NCBI GenBank assembly: GCA_963665975.1
Contig: OY762508.1
Span: 2,418,001-2,482,000 of the forward strand
Source: G963665975 sp963665975
GTDB taxonomy: Bacteria; Bacteroidota; Rhodothermia; Rhodothermales; Bin80
Reading direction: 5' to 3'
Length of the DNA stretch: 64,000 bases
Position 1 is the first letter of the stretch. The number at the start of each line of letters is the position of its first letter. Of this stretch, positions 18,712-27,484 are shown in pieces. The position numbers and the translations under genes were made by a program. The notes below the pieces were generated by a model. That model saw only the letters and a list, made by a program, of their open reading frames with translations. It searched no databases and was not told where the DNA came from.

Positions 18712-19993
18712 GGGAATTATATACCTGACTGAACAGGCATATGGTTCTGTGCAGTTGGAGTGCTTAGTTGGGCGGTTAGCCTTTCCAGGGGCGCTCCATA
18801 GCGTCCATTCTCCCCTGCACGAAGGCAAGATTCCCAGCCTTCCAGGGACAGGCCCTGCGAGAGAACGTTTCGGGCAGCGTTTACGTCACGGTCGGCACGA
18901 TAGCCACATATGCATACGTACGTGCGATCGCTCAACTTCAAATCGGTCTTGCGATTGCCGCATCGTGCACACGCTTGCGACGTGTATGCTGCCGGAACTC
19001 TTACGGCTCGACCATTGGCCCGCAAGGCCTTTTGCTCAAGCATCAGTTTCACAGTTCCAAGCGACTTGCCAGCAAACGAACGGTTTAGTCCACGCTTGCG
19101 GTTGCCACCCTTCCGCATCAGATTCGCAATCTGCAAGTCCTCCAGAACCAGATTGGCGCTATGGTTTTGGATGATGTCGGATGTAATGCGGTGGCACGCG
19201 TTTTTGCAACGAATGCGGTTGCGCGTCATTTCTTTCTGGCGCGCCAGCTTCTTTTTGCGACGGCTCCGGCTACCCTTGATGGCTTTCGATAGCTTGCGCG
19301 ATAGCTTCCGTTCGCGTGCATCGCTTATATGCTCCGGTTGATATTGCGTGCCATTGGACAGCGTACACACGGCTTTCAAGCCGAAGTCAATGCCAACGGG
19401 AGCACGCGTGTCGGGCTCGAGCGCTAGTTCGTCCGTCTCGATAACGAGTTGGATATCGTAGCCACTTCCGAGCGCGTGGCGAACGATACGCCAGTGCTTT
19501 ACGCTGGCGGTTTCCAAGACGCCTTGCTTGTCACGGAAGCGTAGTTTGCCGACACCCTTGACGGACACATAGTATCGGTCGCCAGATCTGTTGACCGGCC
19601 CGTCCGACTCGAACGATCGTACGTTTTTGCGGAGACGTGGGCGTTTGCCCTGACTGGCAAACAGCTTTTTGTAGCCCTTGTGAACACGTTTCAGGATGGA
19701 TCGTTGCGGCTGCACGCCCCACTGTCTGGCGGCTCTTGATCCCTTGCGACACTCGGTGAGTACCTTGTACAAGTCAAACGCACTTGTGCTCTCTCCTGCA
19801 TCCCACCATTGGTCGCGGCAATACGAGACTGCTTCATAGCGCAGCCACGTGAGGTGCGCGAATAAAGCGTTCAACCTGGCGCGCATCGGCTTTCGCACAC
19901 CAGTTAATCGGTATGTAATCGTCTTAAACACAGATGCTTATATTTACTTGGATGCATAAGGTTCCATCCCTTTCAGTTTGGTATATAATTCCC
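18712..19993. mobile_element. 1282-bp TnpB-only element with terminal inverted repeats
   Basis: Both ends read inward GGGAATTATATACC: 18712-18725 on the plus strand, 19980-19993 as reverse complement. Similarity continues through ACTGAA to about 26 bp with four mismatches. An 8-bp direct repeat flanks the element. The only gene inside is tnpB, whose stop codon lies in the left inverted repeat. IS200/IS605 elements move as single strands, lack terminal inverted repeats and leave no target duplication, so these ends look like those of a DDE-transposase element. No such transposase is encoded inside. Mobilisation in trans is the simplest reading. Confidence 0.8.
18717..19931 (-). CDS. tnpB: RNA-guided endonuclease TnpB (IS200/IS605 accessory family)
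   Basis: 404 residues, close to the length of characterised TnpB proteins. The RuvC-like catalytic residues appear intact: Asp182 in GIDFGLK, Glu264 in VLEDLQIANL and Asp349 in DRDVNAARN. A zinc ribbon (CARCGN and CICG) lies between the second and third motifs. The N-terminal helical domain starts MFKTITYRLTG. TnpB family members are RNA-guided nucleases, the ancestors of Cas12, guided by an RNA from the element end. The coding sequence runs into the left inverted repeat, so any guide-RNA scaffold would overlap the 3' coding end, with the guide taken from flanking DNA to the left. No tnpA is present. Confidence 0.93.
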   Translation of the reverse strand: MFKTITYRLTGVRKPMRARLNALFAHLTWLRYEAVSYCRDQWWDAGESTSAFDLYKVLTECRKGSRAARQWGVQPQRSILKRVHKGYKKLFASQGKRPRLRKNVRSFESDGPVNRSGDRYYVSVKGVGKLRFRDKQGVLETASVKHWRIVRHALGSGYDIQLVIETDELALEPDTRAPVGIDFGLKAVCTLSNGTQYQPEHISDARERKLSRKLSKAIKGSRSRRKKKLARQKEMTRNRIRCKNACHRITSDIIQNHSANLVLEDLQIANLMRKGGNRKRGLNRSFAGKSLGTVKLMLEQKALRANGRAVRVPAAYTSQACARCGNRKTDLKLSDRTYVCICGYRADRDVNAARNVLSQGLSLEGWESCLRAGENGRYGAPLERLTAQLSTPTAQNHMPVQSGI

Positions 19994-20001
19994 ATAAGTA
20001 A
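19994..20001. repeat. 8-bp direct repeat, right flank of TnpB element
   Basis: ATAAGTAA directly abutting the right inverted repeat, identical to 18704-18711. Confidence 0.8.
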
Positions 20002-20252
20002 CGGGTCCGGTTGAACAACATCAGACCAAGCGTTCACAAAACCGAGGATCAAGTCCGTGGTAGAGCAAGCACGGACAGTGCGTCATGGGTGCAGACGCCA
20101 GGTACCACAGTGAACCGTTGATCCGCGTATGCCTTTAAGTCTGACCGTATTGGGTCGAATGCGGGACCATACGAGTCTGTATGCGCCGTGATGATGGCCT
20201 TGATGTGTTACGCCAACAAAGCGGATTTGCACGCGCCGGTACGCAAGGACGG

Positions 20253-21887
20253 ATGATCAACAACTACTACATACTGCAGGCTCTAATCCGCGAATGGACC
20301 GCTTACTTGCCTGGTGGAGTGATCGAAGAGGTCTATACGCAGGAGCGCGGTACGCTCGCAATGGCGCTCATCCTGCCGGACGGGCCCAGTACCGTGCATA
20401 TTATGACACGCCCGCCTCTGGTGGGTATCTTCCGGACTCCATCGCACAGCAAGGCGAGACGCAACGTGGCGAGTGTATTCCATGCCGCTTGTGGTCGCAG
20501 GATCGTCTCTGTACAATTAGCAGACCGGGATCGGCTGCTACGTCTTGTCCTTGGCGGCGGCATGGATATTAGGGCCATCCTGTACGGGTCGCGTGCCAAT
20601 GTCTTTCTTATAGGCAGCGACGGATCCGTTCAAGAGGCCTTTCGTAGCGGCGCGGAGTGGGCAGGCGAGGCCCCACCGGAAGCCCGTCCAGCTCCGCAGG
20701 TTGATACGCTGGATACCTTTCTGGAGCGATGGCAACCCGCAGGCAAGACGACCGCGCAGGCGGTGGGCCGGGCGTTCCCGCTCTTTGATCGCAACCTTGG
20801 AGAAGAAGTAGCCTGTCGCGCGGACTTGGCACTGCGGCCCGCATCCTCTCTCAAGGACGCAGACCGGAGGCTGCTGTTCGCCATGGCGATGGACTTAAAA
20901 GACGAACTCGCAACTCCAGCTCCGCATATCTATGGAGATCACGCGCACCTGTCCATCATCCCATTGCACCACAGGGCAGCGGAGCGCACGGAGGCCATGG
21001 ACACCGTAGACCATGCCGTCCTGGTATTCAGCAAACGGGTACTCGGAGCGGTGCGTCTGAAAGAGCAGCGCGATCCGATGATAAAATCCCTTACGCGAGC
21101 ACTGGCCAGCATGCAGCAGCGAGCAGAGCGTATGCGACGGGAGTTGGACGCAGCATGCCGCGCGGACCGATATGAGCGGTGGGGACACCTGCTCATGGCA
21201 GTATCCATAACGCCTCCTCCTGGAGCAGAATCCATCACACTGCCGGATGCCTTTGAGGACCACGCTCCCGTCCGAATCCCGCTGGATCCGGCGCGCAGTC
21301 GCATCGCCAATGCCGAACGGTACTATAGAAAAGCGCGTAAGGCGCGGCAGAGTAGGGAGCATCTGCATGATCGCCTCGTGCACACGGAATCCCAGATCGG
21401 TGATTTAGCAACGCTTCTCTCTGCAGCAGGCGCCGCGAAAACCCCGTCTTCGTTCAAGGCATTCCTCAAACTGGAGAAAACGCGCCTCGCCAGAATTCTT
21501 CCCGGACCAAGTGCAGGCGCACAACTGCCCTTCCGCCGGTACGCGATTCGGGAAGGATATGAAGTATGGGTGGGACGAAACGCCAGGGAGAGCGATGTAC
21601 TGACGCTCCGCCACGCGCGCCCGTTTGATTACTGGTTGCATGCGCGGGGTGTGCCAGGCTCGCATGCAGTGCTGCGCCTCCCGCGCCGCAATGACACGCC
21701 GCCCAAAGCCGTATTGGAAGCTGCCGCTCGGATTGCAGCCTACTACTCCAAAGCGCGGAGTAGCAATCTGGCGCCGGTCATTGTCACACCACGCAAGTAC
21801 GTGCGTAAGTCAAAGGGCGCCGCCCCGGGCCTGGTGATGGTTGAACGGGAAGAGGTGCTGATCGTCAAACCAGAGCTGCCCACGTAA
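20253..21887 (+). CDS. rqcH: RqcH/NFACT-family ribosome quality control factor
   Basis: 544 residues from ATG 20253 (MINNYYILQAL); the upstream in-frame extension from 20181 has no family similarity. Members bind stalled 50S subunits carrying peptidyl-tRNA and, with tRNA-Ala, add C-terminal alanine tails that mark nascent chains for degradation. Seen here: an NFACT-N domain with an ADRDR pair near residues 90-94, matching the tRNA-binding Asp-Arg of RqcH; a basic coiled-coil in the middle; and an NFACT-R domain with GYEVWVGRNARESDVLT and FDYWLHARGVPGSHAVLR. The C-terminal NFACT-C extension of eukaryotic homologues is absent, as in bacteria. uppP follows 43 bp downstream. Confidence 0.92.
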   Translation: MINNYYILQALIREWTAYLPGGVIEEVYTQERGTLAMALILPDGPSTVHIMTRPPLVGIFRTPSHSKARRNVASVFHAACGRRIVSVQLADRDRLLRLVLGGGMDIRAILYGSRANVFLIGSDGSVQEAFRSGAEWAGEAPPEARPAPQVDTLDTFLERWQPAGKTTAQAVGRAFPLFDRNLGEEVACRADLALRPASSLKDADRRLLFAMAMDLKDELATPAPHIYGDHAHLSIIPLHHRAAERTEAMDTVDHAVLVFSKRVLGAVRLKEQRDPMIKSLTRALASMQQRAERMRRELDAACRADRYERWGHLLMAVSITPPPGAESITLPDAFEDHAPVRIPLDPARSRIANAERYYRKARKARQSREHLHDRLVHTESQIGDLATLLSAAGAAKTPSSFKAFLKLEKTRLARILPGPSAGAQLPFRRYAIREGYEVWVGRNARESDVLTLRHARPFDYWLHARGVPGSHAVLRLPRRNDTPPKAVLEAAARIAAYYSKARSSNLAPVIVTPRKYVRKSKGAAPGLVMVEREEVLIVKPELPT

Positions 21888-21930
21888 GTTAAAGCGGCGC
21901 TGCGCGATTGTTTCGTCCGGTGGTTGCCAC

Positions 21931-22740
21931 ATGACATGGCTCGAAGCTTGCCTGTTGGGATTGTTACAGGGACTGACGGAATTCCTGCCGGTCTCTTCGT
22001 CGGGACACCTCGTACTCGGACAGTATGTGCTCGGAATCGAGCCGTCCCACGCCGGGGATGTGACCTTTGAAGTGTTTGTGCACTTCGGCACGGCAATGAG
22101 CATCGCGACTGTATACTGGCGCCGCCTGGGGACGATCACGACCAAGACACTCGGCGCAGTGCTACGTCCAGGGACGTTGCCCGTCCGTTGGAGCACCGGT
22201 GAGGCCCGGCTGGGAAGTCTGATCTTGCTCACGCTAGTGCCGACCGGACTGGTCTATGTACTATTCAAGGACGCGCTGGAGGCGGCCTTCGACAGCCCGA
22301 CGCTCGTGTGCGCCATGCTGCTGGTGACCGGCGTGCTACTACTCTTGACACTCGTACGCAAGGATCCGAGCGGAGAAATTTCCCCGATCAAGGCCCTGGT
22401 GATTGGAATTGCACAGGCCGCCGCGATCATACCGGGAATCTCGCGCTCCGGCGCGACGATATGCGCGGCGTTGTACCAGAACGTGGAGCCGGAAAAGGCG
22501 GCCGATTTCTCGTTCCTCATGTTGCTTCCTGTTGTCCTGGGGGCAACGCTCCTCAAGAGCCTTGAGATGCACGGCGACGTGGCCTGGCAGGCGCTCCTGG
22601 CAGGGAGCACGGTGGCCTACCTGTCCGGCATGGTCGCCATTCGCCTTGTTCTCGGTATAGTTCGCAAAGGTCGCATCCACTGGTTTGCATATTACTGCCT
22701 GGCGCTGGGGACGATCGGGCTTTTCTATCTGCAGACCTGA
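21931..22740 (+). CDS. uppP: Undecaprenyl-diphosphatase UppP/BacA
   Basis: A 269-residue polytopic membrane enzyme that dephosphorylates undecaprenyl diphosphate to recycle the lipid carrier for peptidoglycan and other envelope polymers. Both family motifs are present: LLQGLTEFLPVSSSGHLVLG near residues 9-28 and PGISRSGATI near residue 170. Eight or so hydrophobic segments fit the known fold. It confers basal bacitracin tolerance in other bacteria. Start and length are normal. Confidence 0.96.
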   Translation: MTWLEACLLGLLQGLTEFLPVSSSGHLVLGQYVLGIEPSHAGDVTFEVFVHFGTAMSIATVYWRRLGTITTKTLGAVLRPGTLPVRWSTGEARLGSLILLTLVPTGLVYVLFKDALEAAFDSPTLVCAMLLVTGVLLLLTLVRKDPSGEISPIKALVIGIAQAAAIIPGISRSGATICAALYQNVEPEKAADFSFLMLLPVVLGATLLKSLEMHGDVAWQALLAGSTVAYLSGMVAIRLVLGIVRKGRIHWFAYYCLALGTIGLFYLQT

Positions 22741-22843
22741 GGAAACGCATAGCCTATCTCAGTAGTCGTTACCTTATAAATCTGCGCAGGTGTCACTTCC
22801 GCAGGCCTCTTGCGTAGCGACTAAAGCACAATCCTATGGCACT

Positions 22844-23659
22844 ATGAGGCTGACGGCATACGACAAGAAGGCGCGGCAAGAGGTCGAACAGTGGCACCGG
22901 GGCGGTGCTTCCGTGCTGGCCCAGGCCTTGAACATTGTCATGAAGCCCGTTGACTGGGTGGTGGAGCAGGCCGTCCCCGCGAGCCTTGTCGACCAGATGG
23001 GCGAGTATGTAGAACAGTTTCTGTCCGCCCTCAACGATGCTTCAAAATGGGCTGTTGATTCCGAGAAGGTGTTGTCCGCTGCGGAAACCGTGGGAATTTC
23101 CGTGGAAGACGTGGAATCGTTGCGGGACCAGCCCCTCGAAACACTCGACGAGCTGGCGCAAAGCTTCTTCACCGAAAACACAGTGATGGCCGCGCTGAGT
23201 GGTGGGGGCACGGGACTGGGCGGCGCCGCATTCATTGCCGCGGACATCCCGATCCTGTTTATGATCAATTTTCGTCTCATTCAGCAAATCGGAGCCTCCT
23301 ACGGGTTTCCGATGCAGAGCCCGGAGTATGGCCCCGTAGTCCTGTCGATCTATAATGCCGCCACCTCAAACGAGCGCATCGCACGGGGCGCCGCCATGCG
23401 TGAGGTCAGTGTGGCAGCGGCGGCGTTTGCCAATAGCATGGAGTACCGTGGCCGCGTACGGGGGACCATTCCGGATCAGAGCCGCCACCTGCCACGCGAA
23501 ATCGCCAAGAACCTCGTCGGACGGAAGCTCCTGCAGACTATTCCGCTCGCGGGCGCCGCCATAGGCGCCGGCATCAACTACTGGTTTACGAGCGAGACGG
23601 CGCAAACAACCTACATGCTCTTCCGCGGGCTGTACATCGAGTACAAGGAGCGAGTTTAG
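22844..23659 (+). CDS. EcsC-family protein
   Basis: 271 residues from ATG 22844 (MRLTAYDKKARQEV). The frame is open from 22790, but the extra residues look non-coding. The middle carries a glycine-rich hydrophobic stretch typical of EcsC proteins (ALSGGGTGLGGAAFIAADIPILFMINFRLIQQIG cannot be a normal soluble core), and the C-terminus reads IPLAGAAIGAGINYWF. EcsC of Bacillus is encoded with an ABC transporter, but its biochemical role is unknown, and no such partner is adjacent here. It lies between uppP and der on the same strand. Confidence 0.8.
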   Translation: MRLTAYDKKARQEVEQWHRGGASVLAQALNIVMKPVDWVVEQAVPASLVDQMGEYVEQFLSALNDASKWAVDSEKVLSAAETVGISVEDVESLRDQPLETLDELAQSFFTENTVMAALSGGGTGLGGAAFIAADIPILFMINFRLIQQIGASYGFPMQSPEYGPVVLSIYNAATSNERIARGAAMREVSVAAAAFANSMEYRGRVRGTIPDQSRHLPREIAKNLVGRKLLQTIPLAGAAIGAGINYWFTSETAQTTYMLFRGLYIEYKERV

Positions 23660-23697
23660 CACGCACGTCAGGTCTTTTCTACAGCATCGTACCCATC

Positions 23698-25038
23698 ATG
23701 TCGCTTGTTGCCATCGTCGGTCGCCCGAACGTCGGCAAATCCACGCTGTTCAACCGGTTCACCGAGTCCAGGGAATCCATTGTGGATGACCAGCCTGGAG
23801 TGACGCGCGATCGCGTAACCGGCGATGCGGAATGGAACGGCCGCAGATTCTGGCTCGTGGATACCGGCGGGTTCGTGCCCCGCTCTGCGGAGCGGTTTGA
23901 CCGCGCGGTTCGCGAGCAAGTGCTGATCGCACTCGAAGAAGCGGATGTTGTGCTCATGGTGGCGGATGTGACGACGGGCGTTACGGATCTGGATGCCGAA
24001 ATGGCGAGGCTGCTTCGCAAGAGCGACAAGCCGGTGCTCGTGGTTGGCAACAAGGCCGACAATGCCACCCGCCGCTGGGACGCGGCAGCACTCTACGCAC
24101 TGGGCCTCGGACAGGTCTACCCGGTAAGCGGTGTAAACGGTTCAGGCACGGGCGAACTGCTGGATGCGCTCGTAGACGCCCTGCCTCCGGCGGTGCCAGC
24201 CGCAGAGCCGGATCGCAACCCGCGCATCGCCATCATTGGCAGGCCAAACGTGGGCAAGTCGCTTCTTGTGAACGCCCTTCTGGGCGAGCCGCGGTCCATC
24301 GTGACCGAAGTCAGCGGCACCACGCGCGATGCCGTACACTCGACATTCAAATTCCACGGCCAGACCCTGGTGCTGGTCGACACCGCCGGGCTACGCAAGC
24401 GCGCCCGCGTGACCGAGAACATCGAATTCTATGCAAACCTCCGCACCGAACGGGCAATCCGCGACTGCGATGTCGCTGTCCTGCTCCTGGATGCTACTCA
24501 AGGCTTGGAAGCACAGGATATCCGCGTCCTCAAGGAGGCCGAGGCGCTGCGGAAAGGATTGGTAGTGGCCATAAACAAGTGGGATCTCCAGGCCAAAGAG
24601 ACCAACACGGCGCGCGATACCGAACAGGCCATCAAGGAGCGACTGCAGACGCTGGCCTATGTGCCGGTCGTATTTATTTCTGCGCTCACCAGGCAGCGCA
24701 TCCACAAAGTGCCAGAAATAGCCCTGCGCGTGCTGGGAGAACGCGCAAAGCGGATTCGCACGGCGCAGCTGAATGAGGTCATGCAAGCGGCGATCGCCAG
24801 GCACCATCCGCCGAGCTACCGCAATCAGCACGTACAGATCAAATACGTTACGCAGGTGCGTACGAATGCACCTGTATTTGCATTTTTTTGCAACCACCCG
24901 AAAGGCATTCGCGAGTCCTATGCGCGGTATCTGGAAAATCGGCTTCGCGAGGCCTTCGGCTTCGAAGGGGTGCCGATATCACTGGTGTTTCGCGCCAAAT
25001 CCAGACAGCACACGACGGAACTTTCATCCACGCCGTAG
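23698..25038 (+). CDS. der: Ribosome-associated GTPase Der (EngA)
   Basis: 446 residues with the two consecutive G domains unique to Der. The first P-loop is GRPNVGKST at residues 8-16 with NKAD as G4. The second is GRPNVGKSLLVNALLG near residue 180 with DTAG and NKWD. A KH-like domain ends the protein (MQAAIARHHPP, IKYVTQVRTNAPVFAFFCNHP). Der is an essential 50S assembly factor in most bacteria. The start follows 38 bp after the EcsC-like gene, and nuoI begins 35 bp downstream. Confidence 0.97.
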   Translation: MSLVAIVGRPNVGKSTLFNRFTESRESIVDDQPGVTRDRVTGDAEWNGRRFWLVDTGGFVPRSAERFDRAVREQVLIALEEADVVLMVADVTTGVTDLDAEMARLLRKSDKPVLVVGNKADNATRRWDAAALYALGLGQVYPVSGVNGSGTGELLDALVDALPPAVPAAEPDRNPRIAIIGRPNVGKSLLVNALLGEPRSIVTEVSGTTRDAVHSTFKFHGQTLVLVDTAGLRKRARVTENIEFYANLRTERAIRDCDVAVLLLDATQGLEAQDIRVLKEAEALRKGLVVAINKWDLQAKETNTARDTEQAIKERLQTLAYVPVVFISALTRQRIHKVPEIALRVLGERAKRIRTAQLNEVMQAAIARHHPPSYRNQHVQIKYVTQVRTNAPVFAFFCNHPKGIRESYARYLENRLREAFGFEGVPISLVFRAKSRQHTTELSSTP

Positions 25039-25073
25039 TTAATGTCCAGACGCTCGATGATTCCGAGGAACTG

Positions 25074-25799
25074 ATGGCTGGCATCCCGAAGAACACGAAG
25101 CCCGACAACGAACGCGATCTCAATTTTTGGGAACGGCTGTATTTGCCCGAAATCGCCAAGGGGCTCGGCTACAGCTTTCGCAAGATTGTCAAAGAGCCGG
25201 AGTATACGTTCAAGTATCCGGACGAGCAGTGGGATCCGCCGGACAGCTATCGCGGGCGACCGGTGCTGGTCGAGGAGGAAGGGAAGACTCGATGCGTGTC
25301 CTGCAACCTGTGCGCAAGGGCGTGTCCACCGATGGCGATTTCGATGCAATCGAAGGAAGTGGACGACCCTACGAGCACGCAGGAACGTGAGCCTGCATGG
25401 TTTGAAATCAACATGCTGCGATGCATTTACTGCGGGTTCTGCGAGGATGTATGTCCGGAGGAGGCCATTGTCATGTCGAAGGAGTACGACTTGACGTTTC
25501 AGGATCGCGAGGAGGCCATTTTCGGCCTTGACCGACTCATGGTGCCCGTGGAGCGCCTCACCGAGCGCCTGGAGTATTTGCAGGAATATCGGAACCGGCA
25601 AGAGGACCCGGAGGCCTGGGAATTCAAGGAGGACAATAATCTCCACAGCCTGAAGGACCGCCACCTCCTGGACACGCTCGTGCAGGAAGGCATGACAGCC
25701 CTGGAACAGACGCACCTGCGCGAGGAAGCCCCGGTTGCCTCCAGCAACACCTGGGAGGGAGTGCGAGCGGACGAAGCGCCACCAGCCCCTAATGCCTGA
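25074..25799 (+). CDS. nuoI: NADH-quinone oxidoreductase subunit I (NuoI), detached from a nuo operon
   Basis: 241 residues from ATG 25074, preceded by GAGGA. Two 4Fe-4S motifs are present: CVSCNLCARACPPMAI and CIYCGFCEDVCPEEAI, the N6a/N6b centres of the complex I hydrophilic arm. EPEYTFKYPDE and FEINMLRCIYCGFCE are typical NuoI wording. The protein has a longer acidic C-terminus than minimal NuoI. No other nuo subunit lies in the window, so the complex must be encoded elsewhere. The stop overlaps the start of the next gene by 8 bp. Confidence 0.93.
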   Translation: MAGIPKNTKPDNERDLNFWERLYLPEIAKGLGYSFRKIVKEPEYTFKYPDEQWDPPDSYRGRPVLVEEEGKTRCVSCNLCARACPPMAISMQSKEVDDPTSTQEREPAWFEINMLRCIYCGFCEDVCPEEAIVMSKEYDLTFQDREEAIFGLDRLMVPVERLTERLEYLQEYRNRQEDPEAWEFKEDNNLHSLKDRHLLDTLVQEGMTALEQTHLREEAPVASSNTWEGVRADEAPPAPNA

Positions 25800-26250
25800 T
25801 AAGCGGCCGAGAGTGAACGCCGTGCGACAAGCGGCGCTCCTGGATCAATTGTGCTATCTCATCGAGGAAGTGGAAGCCTCAAAGGAGAGGCTGGCTCGTG
25901 TGCCGGAGGTAGTGATCCGTCAGCAGTTTGACGACCGGCCCTCGGTGACGGAGCTCTACGCCTCTATCGCCGCTTTCGACAGGGAAGTGCTGTTGCCCCT
26001 GGTTACAGGCAAACGCGCCACAGGCGCGGCGCATGCATGCGCCAGCGTGCTCGACGATATCCTGTGCGATGTGCAGGAGGCCCGGCAAGAGCTGGTGTCA
26101 GCGCTGGAGGATGTGCCACTGGAAGCCTGGAACAGCATGGTTACGCTGGAAGGTGATCATATGACGGTATACGAACTCTTGCAGACGGGTTTGCAGCGCA
26201 ACGTGGACACGCTGCGCGCCGTCGCACGCCGACTGCACCGTAGCCCCTAG
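25792..26250 (+). CDS. Hypothetical helical protein, possibly DinB-like
   Basis: 152 residues from ATG 25792, overlapping the nuoI stop by 8 bp, which suggests translational coupling. Predicted wholly alpha-helical: RQAALLDQLCYLIEEVEAS, SVTELYASIAAFDREVLLPLV, SVLDDILCDVQEARQELVSAL and TVYELLQTGLQRNVDTLRAVA. A four-helix bundle with an early W/F-D-x-E-x-x-x-P pattern recalls the DinB/DfsB superfamily, but the metal-binding histidine triad is not clear. Function unknown. Confidence 0.7.
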   Translation: MPDKRPRVNAVRQAALLDQLCYLIEEVEASKERLARVPEVVIRQQFDDRPSVTELYASIAAFDREVLLPLVTGKRATGAAHACASVLDDILCDVQEARQELVSALEDVPLEAWNSMVTLEGDHMTVYELLQTGLQRNVDTLRAVARRLHRSP

Positions 26251-26266
26251 CGTTATATCATTGGAC

Positions 26267-27292
26267 ATGGCTGGCAACGCAGGTCTCACATACCAGGAAT
26301 TACAGAAGGCCTTCCGGCAGCGGACATTCAAACCGCTGTATTTTCTGTATGGAGATGAGACGTTCCTGATGGATGAGTTGCAAGACCTGCTTGTGCAACA
26401 CGCGCTTGAGGAGCATGAGAGGGACTTCAACTACGATCTGGTATACGGCGCTGATAGCGACGCTCCGGCAGTATTGTCAATTTGCCAGGCGTTTCCCATG
26501 ATGGCAGCGCGCCGCGTAGTCGTAGTGCGCAACTTCATGGCGCTGAAACGCAACGTGCTTTTCAAGCATTACGCAGCGAAACCGAACCCTGCGGCTGTCG
26601 TGCTGCTGCTGTGCAGGCGCAAGCCCAACCTGCGGGTGCATCCGTACCGTGCACTCAAGCAGCATGCGACCTGGGGCGAATTCAAGCCCTTCTATGAGCG
26701 GCAGATGCCGCAATGGATTGCTGGCAGGATCAAGGAACAGGGTTGCCATATTGAGCCCAGGGCGGCAGCGATGCTGGCGGACTTTGTGGGCACGTCGCTG
26801 CGGGCTGCCGCCAGCGAAATTGACAAGCTGATCACCTACGTTGGGGACCGCGGTCGACTTACCGCCGAGGATGTGATCCGGGCTAGCGGCCAGACCCGTG
26901 AATGCAACGTATTCGAGCTACAGCGCGCCATCGTGGATGGGCGCGGCGCTGACGCACAACATATCGGCCAGCGGATGCTGGGTGCGGCCTCCAACAAGAC
27001 CGGCGAACTCTTGCGGATTATAGCCTTCCTGCGTAGCTACTTCGCCCGCCTCTGGAAGCTCCAGGGTTGCCAGAGGCAGCAGCTGTCGCGAACGGAAATG
27101 GCCAGTGTGATCGGCGTGCAACCGTACCGCCTGAAAGAGTACCTGCGCGCATTGCGCTGCTTTCCCGGGAAGACGCTCGAAGAGGCCTTTTCGGCACTAC
27201 TTGCGGCGGACTGTGAAATCAAGGGAGGCTCGCACCGTAGTGCAGCCCTGGTGCTCACCCTGCTACTTCGGCGGCTCGACGCCACCAGATAG
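26267..27292 (+). CDS. holA: DNA polymerase III subunit delta
   Basis: 341 residues from ATG 26267; a TTG two codons earlier is possible. The protein has the HolA layout: PLYFLYGDETFLMDEL near residue 20 (AAA+-like domain I, degenerate P-loop), ICQAFPMMAARRVVVVRN, then WIAGRIKEQGCHIEPRAAAMLADFVGTSLRAAASEIDKL and the C-terminal collar domain with NVFELQRAIVDG and ALLAADCEIKGG. Delta opens the beta sliding clamp within the clamp-loader complex. Length is normal. Confidence 0.93.
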   Translation: MAGNAGLTYQELQKAFRQRTFKPLYFLYGDETFLMDELQDLLVQHALEEHERDFNYDLVYGADSDAPAVLSICQAFPMMAARRVVVVRNFMALKRNVLFKHYAAKPNPAAVVLLLCRRKPNLRVHPYRALKQHATWGEFKPFYERQMPQWIAGRIKEQGCHIEPRAAAMLADFVGTSLRAAASEIDKLITYVGDRGRLTAEDVIRASGQTRECNVFELQRAIVDGRGADAQHIGQRMLGAASNKTGELLRIIAFLRSYFARLWKLQGCQRQQLSRTEMASVIGVQPYRLKEYLRALRCFPGKTLEEAFSALLAADCEIKGGSHRSAALVLTLLLRRLDATR

Positions 27293-27484
27293 GATTTGTC
27301 GGAACTGTCTCCTGCATTATGCATTGCCTGCACGTATGGTGAAACATTCTTCGCCACACGTCATACCCGGATCCTGCATGCGCTCTCCGCGTCAAACGCG
27401 TGTCACGGGAACCGGAACAAAACAACCCTAAGCGCCACCATAGTAAGCCCCCATCGCTCCCCTTTCGGCTGATCCCGCGTGTCT

